This document shows positions 44,915 to 55,620 of a DNA stretch of 64,000 nt, piece after piece. Origin of the DNA: Rutidosis leptorrhynchoides (Eukaryota > Streptophyta > Magnoliopsida > Asterales > Asteraceae); the NCBI RefSeq assembly GCF_046630445.1, contig NC_092336.1:505067001-505131000 (forward strand), given 5' to 3'. Below the pieces are notes generated by a model. The model searched no databases. It saw only the letters and a list, made by a program, of their open reading frames with translations, and had not been told where the DNA came from. Position 1 is the stretch's first letter. Every line of letters starts with the position of its first letter. The position numbers were made by a program, and so were the translations under genes.

Positions 44915-47900
44915 TTACATCTTTTGAACATGTCTCATGCCAATGTTATGAACGTGTGTTCTGAAAATAGCAGTTGGAAGTGCTTTCGTGAAAAGATCAG
45001 CAGAGTTTTTGCTGGATTGAACATATCTCATTTCAATCTCGTTGTCCTTAATGAGATTTTGAGTGTATGAGAAGAATCTAGGAGGTATGTGTTTGGTTCG
45101 GTCACTTTTGATATACCCTTCTTTCATCTGTGCTATGCAAGCTGCATTATCTTCATAGAGAATTGTTGGACTTTTATCGCGTTCTAGTCCACAAGAATCA
45201 GTAATGATTTGTGTCATTGATCTCAACCAAAAACATTCCCGAGTAGCTTCATGTAATGCAATCACTTCGGCATGATTTGACGATGTAGCAACAAGTGTTT
45301 GTTTTTGAGAACGCCATGATATTGCAGTACCTCCATTTAGGAATACATATCCAGTTTGAGATTTAGCTTTATGTGGATCAGATAAATAACCTGCATCTGC
45401 ATAACCAACCAAATCTTGTTTTGATTCGTTAGAATAAAATAATCCTAAATCAGTAGTTCCTCGAAGGTATCGAAATATGTGTTTGATCCCATTCCAGTGT
45501 CTTTTGGTAGGAGCAGAGCTGAACCTTGCCAACAAATTAACTGCAAAAGAAATGTCAGGTCTTGTACAATTTGTAAGATACATAAGAGCTCCAATTGCAC
45601 TAAGATATGGTACTTCTGGTCCAAGAATATCTTCATGATCTTCACATGGACGAAATGGATCAGTTTCAACATTGAGTGATCTAACAACCATAGGAGTACT
45701 TAATGGTTTTGCCTTGTCCATATTGAAACGTTTCAAAATCTTTTCAGTATATGTTGTTTGATGTACAAGTAAACCATTAGGCATATGCTCAATTTGTAAA
45801 CCAAGGCAATACTTGGTTTTTCCGAGATCTTTCATTTCAAATTCTTTCTTTAGAAGTTGAATGGCTTCATAGATCTCTTTATTTGTACCTATGATGTTAA
45901 GATCATCAACATAAACAGCTATGATCACATATCCGGATGTTTTTTTCTTAATGAAAACACAAGGGCAAGTAAGGTTATTTGTATACCCTTTGCATATCAA
46001 GTAATCACTTAATCGGTTATACCACATACGTCCCGATTGTTTTAACCCATATAAAGATCTTTGTAATTTAATCGAATACATTTCTTTGGGTTTTGCATTT
46101 GATGCTTCTGGTACCTTAAATCCTTCAGGTATCTTCATATATATATCACTATCAAGTGATCCATATAGATAAGCAGTCACAACATCCATGAGATGCATTT
46201 CTAAATTTTTAGAAACTGCCAGACTGATTAAGTACCTAAAAGTAATTGCATCCATAACAGGAGAATAAGTTTCTTCATAATCAATTCCCGGTCTTTGAGA
46301 AAAACCTTGAGCTACAAGTCTAGCTTTATACCTTGTAACTTCATTTTTCTCATTTCTTTTTCGGACAAAAATCCATCTGTATCCTACAGGTTTCACATCT
46401 TTAGGAGTGAGAATGATGGATCCGAAAACTTTTCTTTTATTGAGTGATTCTAATTCAGCTCGTATTGCTTCTTTCCATTGAGCCCAATCATGTCTATTTT
46501 GACATTCAACCATAGATGTTGGTTCTGGATCATCATCATTATTCATGATGTCATATGCAACATTAAATGAAAATTTATCATCAAGATTTTTCATTTCATT
46601 TCGGTTCCATAATATTTTTGAATATGCATAATTGATTGCAATTTCTGTATTGACATCATCAATCTCCTCTGCAGTAGGAGTACTGATTTGTGGTTCTTCT
46701 TGAACACTTTCTTTTACTTCATTATCAGCTGCTTTTCTTTTTCGAGGATTTTTATCCTTTGAACCGATTGGTCTTCCACGTTTCTGACGTGGCAAAGATT
46801 CATGAGTGACGTTATTGCCAGCTTTTGGAATTTCAATTCGAGCTGGAGTATTTACTGCTGGTATATATGATTTTGTCACCGTTTTTGTATCTGTAAATGC
46901 ATCAGGCAATTGATTTGCAAGTTCTTGTATATGCATTATCTTTTGAACTTCTGTCTCGCATTCTTTTGTGCGAGGATCAAGATACTTTAATTGAGGTTCA
47001 CACCATGAAACATCATTTTCTTTATTTTTCATTTCTCCCCCTAATCTAGGGAACAATGTTTCATTAAAATGACAATCAGCAAAACGTGCTGTAAAAACGT
47101 CACCTGTCATAGGTTCAATATACCTTAATATTGAAGATGTTTCATATCCAACATATATTCCCAACCTCCTTTGAGGACCCATTTTTGTACGTTGTGGTGT
47201 CGCAATTGGAACATACACTGCACAACCAAATGTTCTAAGATGGGAAATATTTGGCTCTTGACCAAAAGCAAGTTGTAGGGGGGAATATTTATGACTTGCA
47301 CTTGGTCTGATACGAATCAATGCAGCAGCATGTAAAATTGCATGACCCCATATAGATACAGGGAGTTTTGTTCTCATTATCAATGGTCTAGCGATTAACT
47401 GTAAACGTTTAATCAATGACTCGGCTAAACCATTTTGTGTATGCACATGAGCAACAGAATGTTCAACAACAATTCCTATAGACATGCAATAGTCATTAAA
47501 TGCTTGAGATGTAAATTCACCAGCATTATCAAGTCTCACCCTTTTAATGGTGTAATCAGGAAAATGAGCTCTCAATTTAATAATTTGGGCAAGAAATTTT
47601 GCAAATGCCACATTACGGCTTGATAACAGACAAACATGAGACCATCTGCTAGATGCGTCTATTAGAACCATGAAATATCTAAATGGTCCACATGGTGGAT
47701 GAATTGGTCCACATATATCACCTTGAATTCTTTCAAGAAACATTGGTGATTCTTTCTCAACCTTAAGTGGTGAGGGTCTAGTTATCAATTTTCCAAGAGA
47801 GCAAGATGTACATGGAACCATTGTATCATGATGGATTTTTCTATCCTTTAGTGGATGTCCATGAGTACATTCAATAATCCTTTTCATCATTGTTGATCCT

Positions 47901-48466
47901 GGATGGCCTAATCTGTTATGCCATAAACTGAATACACCAGGATCAATATATTTTTCGTTAACTACCATATGTATTTCTGGTACATTTATATGTGTATAAT
48001 GTAATCCAGAACTAAGTCTTGGCAGTTTTTCAACCACATGACTCTTGTCAGTGATACTTAAATATTTCTCATTTTCTGTTGTCACTGACTGATAATCATA
48101 CCCGTTAAGGTATATGTCGGAGAAACTCAATAAATTTCTGCTTGACTTGGGAGAAAATAAGGCATCATTTATTAAAAATTTTGTACCATTTGGTAGTATG
48201 AAATTTGCCTTTCCTATCCCTTTTATCAAGTTAGCAGGTCCTGATATTGTATGTATAGTTCCTTCCGTTGGTTTTAGATCAATAAAATATTTCTCGGATT
48301 TAAGTATAGTGTGTGTAGTTCCACTGTCTGCTATACAGAGATCTCCACCACTTGATTGATGTTGTATTCCAGCAAAATTCATATTGAACTTCATATATAA
48401 GAAATAAATAGTGAGTACATTAATATTACACAATATTTTAAACGCAAATAGATAGTACTGAAACAT
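44915..48466 (-). CDS. C1 Pol polyprotein (protease, integrase, RT, RNase H)
   Basis: 1183 codons from an ATG at 48466; the first 30 or so residues are probably intron or spacer read through. Protease: IADSGTTHTIL, with the catalytic Asp near residue 47. Integrase zinc finger: WHNRLGH...CTSCSLGK (about 180-225), then a DDE core with GDICGPI, VRLDNAGEF and NGLAESLIK. RT: PVGYRWIFVRKRNE, ARLVAQGFSQ, DVVTAYLYGSLD, and YVDD at 852-855. RNase H: GYADAGYLSD, ISWRSQKQTLVATSSNHAE, YEDNAACI and DRTKHIPPRFFSYTQ. It ends HNIGMRHVQKM. All catalytic residues that I can check are present. It reverse-transcribes and integrates the element in a cytoplasmic particle and then the nucleus. Confidence 0.93.
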   Translation of the reverse strand: MFQYYLFAFKILCNINVLTIYFLYMKFNMNFAGIQHQSSGGDLCIADSGTTHTILKSEKYFIDLKPTEGTIHTISGPANLIKGIGKANFILPNGTKFLINDALFSPKSSRNLLSFSDIYLNGYDYQSVTTENEKYLSITDKSHVVEKLPRLSSGLHYTHINVPEIHMVVNEKYIDPGVFSLWHNRLGHPGSTMMKRIIECTHGHPLKDRKIHHDTMVPCTSCSLGKLITRPSPLKVEKESPMFLERIQGDICGPIHPPCGPFRYFMVLIDASSRWSHVCLLSSRNVAFAKFLAQIIKLRAHFPDYTIKRVRLDNAGEFTSQAFNDYCMSIGIVVEHSVAHVHTQNGLAESLIKRLQLIARPLIMRTKLPVSIWGHAILHAAALIRIRPSASHKYSPLQLAFGQEPNISHLRTFGCAVYVPIATPQRTKMGPQRRLGIYVGYETSSILRYIEPMTGDVFTARFADCHFNETLFPRLGGEMKNKENDVSWCEPQLKYLDPRTKECETEVQKIMHIQELANQLPDAFTDTKTVTKSYIPAVNTPARIEIPKAGNNVTHESLPRQKRGRPIGSKDKNPRKRKAADNEVKESVQEEPQISTPTAEEIDDVNTEIAINYAYSKILWNRNEMKNLDDKFSFNVAYDIMNNDDDPEPTSMVECQNRHDWAQWKEAIRAELESLNKRKVFGSIILTPKDVKPVGYRWIFVRKRNEKNEVTRYKARLVAQGFSQRPGIDYEETYSPVMDAITFRYLISLAVSKNLEMHLMDVVTAYLYGSLDSDIYMKIPEGFKVPEASNAKPKEMYSIKLQRSLYGLKQSGRMWYNRLSDYLICKGYTNNLTCPCVFIKKKTSGYVIIAVYVDDLNIIGTNKEIYEAIQLLKKEFEMKDLGKTKYCLGLQIEHMPNGLLVHQTTYTEKILKRFNMDKAKPLSTPMVVRSLNVETDPFRPCEDHEDILGPEVPYLSAIGALMYLTNCTRPDISFAVNLLARFSSAPTKRHWNGIKHIFRYLRGTTDLGLFYSNESKQDLVGYADAGYLSDPHKAKSQTGYVFLNGGTAISWRSQKQTLVATSSNHAEVIALHEATRECFWLRSMTQIITDSCGLERDKSPTILYEDNAACIAQMKEGYIKSDRTKHIPPRFFSYTQNLIKDNEIEMRYVQSSKNSADLFTKALPTAIFRTHVHNIGMRHVQKM

Positions 48467-48535
48467 TTAGCAAACATAATGACAAAGACAGACGATATTA
48501 AATCGTTTATTTTTCAAAAAACACACAACTTAAAC
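48389..48535 (-). other. C1 candidate in-frame intron between gag and pol
   Basis: The gag and pol frames are the same frame, separated by two TAA codons (48532-48530 and near 48469). An AT-rich 147-nt segment beginning GTTTAAG and ending ATATATGAAG would, if spliced, remove both stops and keep the frame. The donor is weak. A prediction. Confidence 0.4.
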
Positions 48536-49564
48536 ATTCAAGAAATCTTCATATAAATCAGATGGTTTCTCAGTGACTGTTGGATCAATATTATCCACAA
48601 AATTTACTTCCTTTTCTTTACCTTTCAGCGAATCCTGATACATCTTAACAAGATGTTTAGATGTTCGGCAAGTATTAGCCCAGTGGCCCATTCTACCACA
48701 TCTGTAGCAAGATTCTTCAGAATTTTTAGAAGAATTTTCTTCAACATCTTGTTTAATGGGCTTGTTTTGTGGTTGATATTTATATTTTCGTGGATTACTA
48801 TTTCTTTGACCACCACGGCCACGACCACGACCACGTCCACGCCCATTACCATTACCATAAGGATGGTTTCTACCATAGTTATGGCTTTTGGCATGATGAT
48901 GGTGATGGTTATTATAACCACGACCTTGCCCGCGTCCTTGTCCCTGTTTATAATTATTTGCAGTATTTGCTTCAGGGATTGCAAGTGTACCAGTAGGACG
49001 GGATTGCTGATTTTTCATTAATAGCTCATCATTTTGCTCTGCAACTAAGAGATATGAATTAAGTTCAGGATATGTTTTGAACTTTAGCATTCTCAAATTT
49101 CTTTGCACTGTGATGTTTGCAGCATTCATTGTGGAGAAAGTTTTCTCCATCATGTCTGCATCACTAATTTCATGTCCACAGAATTTAAGTTGTGAACATG
49201 TATTATACAGAGCTGAGCTGTATTCATTTACTTTCTTAAAGTCTTGGAACCTTAATGTTCTCCATTGTTCCATTGCAGCTGGAAGTAAAATTTCTCTTTG
49301 ATTATTGAATCTGCTTTTGAGACCTTCCCATAAAACATGGGGATCTTCTACAGTCACATAATTATTTTGTAAGCATTCATCAATATGTTGATGAATAAAG
49401 CAACATGCCGTAGCTTGTTCTTTTTCAGAACAAGTGTTGTTTTTATTTATGGTTTCAAGAATGCCCATTGATTTAAGATGCATTTTTACTTTTATAACCC
49501 ATGGCATGTAGTTGTTTCCAGTTGATTCTAAAGGAGTAAATTTAAGCTTTTCCAGATTCGACAT
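48530..49564 (-). CDS. C1 Gag
   Basis: 344 codons from ATG 49564, opening MSNLEKLKFTPLESTGNNYM and WVIKVKMHLKSMG, the usual start of plant copia Gag (UBN2-type capsid region). The capsid part includes EGLKSRFNNQREILLPAAME and YSSALYNTCSQLKFCGHEIS. A Gly/Arg- and His-rich basic tract (GRGRGRGRGRGG) precedes one CCHC zinc knuckle, CYRCGRMGHWANTC, near residues 286-299. The C-terminus is acidic (SDLYEDFLNV). It forms the particle and binds the RNA. It is followed by a stop, with pol downstream in the same frame. Confidence 0.93.
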   Translation of the reverse strand: MSNLEKLKFTPLESTGNNYMPWVIKVKMHLKSMGILETINKNNTCSEKEQATACCFIHQHIDECLQNNYVTVEDPHVLWEGLKSRFNNQREILLPAAMEQWRTLRFQDFKKVNEYSSALYNTCSQLKFCGHEISDADMMEKTFSTMNAANITVQRNLRMLKFKTYPELNSYLLVAEQNDELLMKNQQSRPTGTLAIPEANTANNYKQGQGRGQGRGYNNHHHHHAKSHNYGRNHPYGNGNGRGRGRGRGRGGQRNSNPRKYKYQPQNKPIKQDVEENSSKNSEESCYRCGRMGHWANTCRTSKHLVKMYQDSLKGKEKEVNFVDNIDPTVTEKPSDLYEDFLNV

Positions 49565-49931
49565 TTTCTATTATCAAAAATTAAAACAAACATCATGATA
49601 AATTAGAGTCAATTTATATTCATAAGTATATAAACATTAAACATAAATTTAATATAACATAAATGATAAGTAGGTGACAGTGTCGACCATGTGTAAGCAA
49701 TCATAAATAAATGTTATATAACAAAAATATAAATATTAGTAAACATAAATGAAAATTTGGCGACAGTGTCGACCATATATTTTTTCAGGTGGTATAACCG
49801 ACCTATATCATTCTGGTGGTATAACCGACCATATATCATTTTGGTGGTATAACCGACCATATATCATTTTGGTGGTATAACCGACCATATATCATTTTGG
49901 TGGCAGAGCCAACCATATTTAGTATTAAGAT
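49565..49931 (-). other. C1 leader with tandem repeats
   Basis: A leader of about 370 nt between the PBS and gag. At 49786-49915 there are about five units of 28 bp containing GGTGGTATAACCGACC in plus orientation. Two copies of GACAGTGTCGACCAT lie at about 49677 and 49763. Confidence 0.8.
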
Positions 49932-49947
49932 TATCGTGCTGATAACG
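49932..49947 (-). other. C1 primer-binding site
   Basis: On the minus strand CGTTATCAGCACGATA follows the LTR directly. The TTATCAGCACGA form is seen in other plant copia elements. I do not assign the tRNA. Confidence 0.7.
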
Positions 49948-50267
49948 TGTTATAATTCAGTAGGCTTATAACTACCTTTAGTGATTTGATTCTTGATGTT
50001 ATAATTCAGTAGGCTTATAACTACCTTTAGTGATTTGATTCTTGATTTAGAATACTAATAATGAAGTGTAAGAACAAAGATGATAATGGAGAGAAAGAAA
50101 GAAACACTTTGTAAGTGTGAGAAATGGTGCAAGTTTAATGTTTGCATTCATGAGTATTTATAGCCTAAAATCTCAATATAAAAATACATACTTTGTGTAC
50201 TAAAATTGACTATATGTATACACCAAAATTGACTATCCATATCTATATTATTATTATTATTATAACA
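49948..50267 (-). repeat. C1 5' LTR
   Basis: 320 bp, apparently identical to 44434-44753, including the 49-bp terminal tandem duplication. Confidence 0.95.
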
Positions 50268-50364
50268 AAAATGTTTTTATAAGGCATTCATATTTCAAAA
50301 TGTTTTTATAAATCATCTATAATTCAAAATGTTTTTGTGGGTCACTTAAATTTACTGTTTGTCA

Positions 50365-52891
50365 ACCCAATTGATCGTAGAGAGTCGAATCATTGCCCGA
50401 TTTTGCTTAGGGATCGGGTTATTGACTTTGGCCCGAAGCCTTTTAAAGTCTTTGATGAATGGTTCAACAAGGTAGGAGTGGACAAGGTAATTCTTGAAGC
50501 TTGGGGTAAAGGGTTACACGGTTCTAGAAGGGATTGCATTTTTTGAGATAGGTTAAAAAATGTTAAAAAAAGAGTTGAAGACTTGGAGTAAAAATGAATT
50601 CGGGAACTTGGACGCGGAGATAAATGAGTTAAAAGGAAGGGCTTCTAGATTGAAAAACTTAGTCGAATTGGGGGTGATAAGTGATGATGACCGGGCAACA
50701 TGGTTAGAAACTCGGAGACAATGGATTGAAAAAGAAAAAACTAAGACGGGCATGATGAAACAAAAGGCTCGTGTCCGGTGGATTCTAGAGGGAGATGAAA
50801 ATTCAAAGTACCTCCACTCTTCTATCCGAAGGAAATAAAATAAATGTAATATTCGCGGCTTGAACATAAATGGGTCATGGAACGAGGAACCTTCGGAGGT
50901 AAAAAAAACACTATACTTGCGCATTATAAAAACATTTTCGGCGAAAAAACACCAACCCACCATCATTGTGGGCCACGTTTGGGGTCGATAATTGGCCTGA
51001 TGCTGCGAACAATAACAGACCACATGGGGCTGCACAACAGGCTATTGTACTTGCTCCTGTTGTGGTTCAGAATGCAGCTATTGGGCCTTCGGATCAGGCC
51101 ATGGCTGCTGGACGAACTGGTTTGGTTGGGCCTGCGGTTAATTGCGAGCAGTTTGGGCCTGAGAGGGAAGATCAAAATTCAAGCAGTAGGCTTAATGCAC
51201 ACTCATTTCACAATGGGACGGGTCTGAACAGGCTATCAAAGGTGGAGTCAAATGCATTAGAAGAGAAGTTTAGCGAAGCTGAAATATGGGAGGCGATCAA
51301 AGGATGTGGTAGTTCGAAGGCACCCGGTCCGGATGGGTTTAATATGGGATTTTACAAGAAATTTTGGTAAGTTATTAAGAAGATTTAGTTGAGGCGATTA
51401 ATTTGTTTTGGGAACACGACGAGATCTCTAAGGGGTGCAATGCCTCATTTATCACATTGGTTCCCAAAAAGTCGGATCCCCTTTTACTTAAGTGACTATC
51501 GACCAATTAGTTTGATAGGTAGTTACTATAAGGTCATCGCGAAGCTTCTCTCAAACCGACTCAAAAAGGTGGTCCTTAACCTTGTTGGTACTGAACAAAG
51601 TGCGTTTATAAAAGGGCGGAATATCTTGGATGGTGTACTTATCGCTAATGAAACTCTTTCTATTCTAAAACGTAAAAGTTTTATCTTCAAGGTTGATTTT
51701 GAAAAGGCTTTTGATAGCCTCAATTGGGATTTCTTAATCGAAGTAATGAGCATTATGGGATTTGGGTCAAAATAGAGAAAGTGGATTCTCTCATGTTTCA
51801 AATCGGCCTCCATCTCAATCCTCGTCAACGGTTCACCCACTAGTGAATTTAGTCTAGCAAGGGGGTTAGACAAGGCGACCCACTCTCTCCCTTTCTTTTT
51901 ATTCTTGCAATGGAAGGGCTAGATGTGTTAACTAAAAATGCGGTCGAAAAGAAAATGTTCTCGGGGGTGGAAGTAGGTGTGGACAAAGTTATGATATCAC
52001 ATCTACAATACGCGAATGATACAAATTTTTTTGAAGCCTGGAATGAAGGGAATGTTCGTAACCTCTTGAAACTACTCAAATGTTTCGAATTAACTTCGGG
52101 TCTTAAGGTAAATTATCACAAAAGTAACTTAATCGGTATAGGGTAGAAAACGTGGAGGTTGAGAATATGGCTAGTTTATTCGGGTGCAAGGTTGGTTCAA
52201 CCCCTTTCATGTATCTTGGACTCCCCGTTGGTGGTAATATGAAAAAGGAGGAGAGTTGGAAATCGGTTGTATGTAAATTCGAGAAAAGACTTTCGGACTG
52301 GAAGGCTCGTACGGTATCTTTTGGTGGACGTTTAACACTTGTTAAAGCGGTACTCAATAGTCTCCCGGTGTACTACTTCTCGCTCTTCCGCACTCCGCCA
52401 TGTGTGATTAAACGTCTTGAGAGTGTAAGAATGTAAGACGTTCATTTTTTTGGGGCGGGTCGGGTAATAAGTCAAAAATGTCTTGGGTCAAATGGGACGA
52501 TACGATTCTACCTTATTGTGAGGGCGGGCTAAATTTGGGTTCTCTTAAATGTAAAAATATGGCTTTGATTGGCACATGGTGGTGGAGGTTTAAAACCGAA
52601 CCCAACTCTTTGTGGGTCAAAGTCATCTCGAGCATCTATGGTTCTTCAGGTGGACTTACACTTAATGATCCATCTCATTTTGATTCCTTTAAATCAATAT
52701 GGAATGGCATCATTAAGTGCGGGTTAGACATTGAGAAAACTAACATTCCTTTTAGAAAACTTTTTGTCAAAGATATAGGTGATGGTGCTTCGTCTTCATT
52801 TTGGAATGATATTTGGCTGAGAGGAAGCGTTTAAAAATAGATTTAAGTGATTGGCGAAACTATAAAATGACTTGGTGGTCTCGGTTAAGGA
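50365..52891 (+). pseudogene. L1-type LINE ORF2, 5'-truncated and mutated
   Basis: It begins inside the end of the endonuclease domain (NHCPILLRDRVIDFGPKPFK, FDEWFNKVGVDKVILEAW) and continues through a basic linker (KARVRWILEGDENSKYLHSS). RT blocks: GCGSSKAPGPDGFN, SDYRPISLIGSYYKVIAKLL, GTEQSAFIKGRNILDGVLI, KVDFEKAFDSLNWDFL, ARGVRQGDPLSPFLFILAME and YANDTNFF (52009-52032), where the catalytic Asp-Asp pair is Asn-Asp. The thumb and linker follow (MYLGLPVGGNMKKEESW, WVKWDDTILPYCEGGLNLGS). There are stops near 50836, 51368, 51773, 52146 and 52434, plus frameshifts. R8 interrupts it at 52897 before any 3' end or poly(A). Dead copy. Confidence 0.9.
50967..51230 (+). other. Unusual low-complexity segment inside the LINE ORF
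   Basis: Between the spacer (about 50960) and NRLSKVESNALEEKFSEAEI the frame carries WATFGVDNWPDAANNNRPHG, APVVVQNAAIGPSDQAMAAG and related Ala/Asn/Gln/Gly-rich sequence. Plant L1 proteins as I know them usually have only a short linker here. It may be family-specific or captured. Confidence 0.4.
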
Positions 52892-52896
52892 TCGGT

Positions 52897-55620
52897 TGAA
52901 ATGTCCCGTTCTTATTGATTAAAAACGTTCCATATTAATTGATTTCGTTGCGAGGTTTTGACCTCTATATGAGACGTTTTTCAAAGACTGCATTCATTTT
53001 AAAACAAACCATAACCTTTATTTCATCAATAAAGGTTTAAAAAGCTTTACGTAGATTATCAAATAATGATAATCTAAAATATCCTGTTTACACACGACTA
53101 TTACATAATGGTTTACAATACAAATATGTTACAACGAAATAAGTTTCTTGAATGCAGTTTTTACACAATATCATACAAGCATGGACTCCAAATCTTGTCC
53201 TTATTTAAGTATGCGACAGCGGAAGCTCTTAATAATCACCTGAGAATAAACATGCTTAAAACGTCAACAAAAATATTGGTGAGTTATAGGTTTAACCTAT
53301 ATATATCAAATCGTAACAATAGACCACAAGATTTCATATTTCAATATGCATCCCATACATAAAGATAAAAATCATTCATATGGTGAACACCTGGTAACCG
53401 ACATTAACAAGATGCATATATAAGAATATCCCCATCATTCCGGGACACCCTTCGGATATGATATAAATTTCGAAGTACTAAAGCATCTGGTACTTTGGAT
53501 GGGGTTTGTTAGGCCCAATAGATCTATCTTTAGGATTCGCGTCAATTAGGGTGTATGTTCCCTAATTCTTAGATTACCAGACTTAATAAAAAGGGGCATA
53601 TTCGATTTCGATAATTCAACCATAGAATGTAGTTTCACGTACTTGTGTCTATTTTGTAAATCATTTATAAAACCTGCATGTATTCTCATCCCAAAAATAT
53701 TAGATTTTAAAAGTGGGACTATAACTCACTTTCACAGAAATTTACTTCGTCGGAAAGTAAGACTTGGCCACTGGTCGATTCACGAACCTATAACAAATAT
53801 GTACATATATATCAAAGTATGTTCAAAATATATTTACAACACTTTTAATACATTTTGATATTTTAAGTTTATTAAGTCAGCTGTCCTCGTTAGTAACCTA
53901 CAACTAGTTGTCCACAGTTAGATGTACAGAAATAAATCGATATATATTATCTTGAATCAATCCACGACCCAGTGTATACACGTCTCAGGCTAGATCACAA
54001 CTCAAAGTATATATATTTTTGTAATCAACCTCAACCCTGTATAGCTAACTCCAACATTACTGCATATAGAGTGTCTATGGTTGTTCCAAATAATATATAT
54101 ACATGGGTCGATATGATATGTCAAAACATTTGCATACGTGTCTATGGTATCCCAAGATTACATAATATATTAGAATACATGTATAATACAATATAAGTTA
54201 GATAGGATATGATTTGTATAGAATTATTAATATTTCCCGTAGCTACAAAAATAAAAAATATCCAATCTTGTTTTACCCATAACTTCTTCATTTTAAATCC
54301 GTTTTGAGTGAATCAAATTGCTATGGTTTCATATTGAACTCTATTTTATGAATCTAAACAGAAAAAGTATAGGTTTATAGTAGGAAATATAAGTTACAAG
54401 TCGTTTTTGTAAGAGGTAGTCATTTCAGTCGAAAGAACGACGTCTTGATGACCATTTTGAAAAACATACTTTCACTTTGAGTTTAACCATGATTTTTAGA
54501 TATAGTTTCATGTTCATAAGAAAAATCATTTTCCCAGATGAACAACTTTTAAATCAAAGTTTATCATAGTTTTTAATTATCAAACCCAACACAGCCCGCG
54601 GTGTTACTACGACGGCGTATGTCCAGTTTTACGGTGTTTTTCGTGTTTCCAGGTTTTAAATCATTAAGTTAGCATATCATATAGATATAGAACATGTGTT
54701 TAGTTGATTTTAAAAGTCAAGTTAGAAGGATTAACTTTTGTTTGCGAACAAGTTTAGAATTAACTAAACTATGTTCTAGTGATTTCAAGTTTAAACCTTC
54801 GAATAAGATAGCTTTATATGTATGAATCGAATGATGTTATGAACATCATTACTACCTCAAGTTTTGTGGATAAATCTACTGGAAAATAGACAAATGGATC
54901 TAGCTTAAAAGGATCCTTGGATGGCTTGAAAGTTCTTGAAACAGAATCATGACACGAAAACAGTTCAAGTAAGATTTTCACTCGAAATAAGATTGTTATA
55001 GTTGTAGAAATTGAATCAAAGTTTAAATATGAATATTACCTTGAATTAGAAAGATAACCTACTGTAAATAACAAAGGTTCCTTGATCTTAGATGATTACT
55101 TGGAATGGATTAGAAAGCTTGGAAGTAGACTTGCAAACATGGAAGTATTCTTGATTTTTATGAAACTATACTTATGGAATTTATGAAGAACACTTAGAAC
55201 TTGAAGATAGAACTTGAGAGAGATCACTTAGATGAAGAAAATTGAAGAATGAAAGTGTTTGTAGGTGTTTTTGGTCGTTGGTATATGGATTAGATATAAA
55301 GAATATGTAATTTTGTTTTCATGTAAATAAGTCATGAATGATTACTAATATTTTTGTAATTTTATGAGATATTTCATGCTAGTTGCCAAATGATGGTTCC
55401 CACATGTGTTAGGTAACTCACATGGGCTGCTAAGAGCTGATCATTGGAGTGTATATACCAATAGTACATACATCTAAAAGTTGTGTATTGTACAAGTACG
55501 AATACGGGTGCATACGAGTAGAATTGTTGATGAAACTGAACGAGGATGTAATTGTAAGCATTTTTGTTAAGTAGAAGTATTTTGATAAGTGCCTTGAAGT
55601 CTTTCAAAAGTGTATGAATA
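52897..55620 (-). mobile_element. R8: LTR of a gypsy-type element, minus strand
   Basis: It begins TGAAATGTCCCG (the complement of an LTR end) at 52897 inside the LINE, after TCGGT. It carries the shared LTR blocks GAGGT(T)TTGACCTCTATATGA, GCATGTATTCTCATCCC, AGATCTATCTTTAGGATTCG and a CCCGCGGTGTTACTACGACG block. No coding region is seen. R9 cuts it at 55621, so its true start, and whether it is solo or full, are unknown. Confidence 0.75.

Larger units (their letters stand above)
44434..50267 (-). mobile_element. C1: intact, young Ty1/copia retrotransposon
   Basis: 5.8 kb, with LTRs 44434-44753 and 49948-50267 (320 bp each) that I could not tell apart by eye, and the perfect TSD AAAAT (44429-44433 and 50268-50272). 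On the minus strand: LTR, PBS, repeat-bearing leader, gag, short spacer, pol in protease-integrase-RT-RNase H order, PPT, LTR. All domains are open. Identical LTRs and open frames mean a very recent insertion that may be autonomous. Confidence 0.95.

Noticed and set aside
48625..48996. Val-, Thr- or His-rich frames opposite or beside C1 gag
   Set aside because: Shadows of the Gly/Arg-rich coding sequence of gag.
49786..49915. 28-bp repeats near C1 considered as an array of unique-spacer repeats
   Set aside because: Simple tandem units in a retrotransposon leader without spacers.
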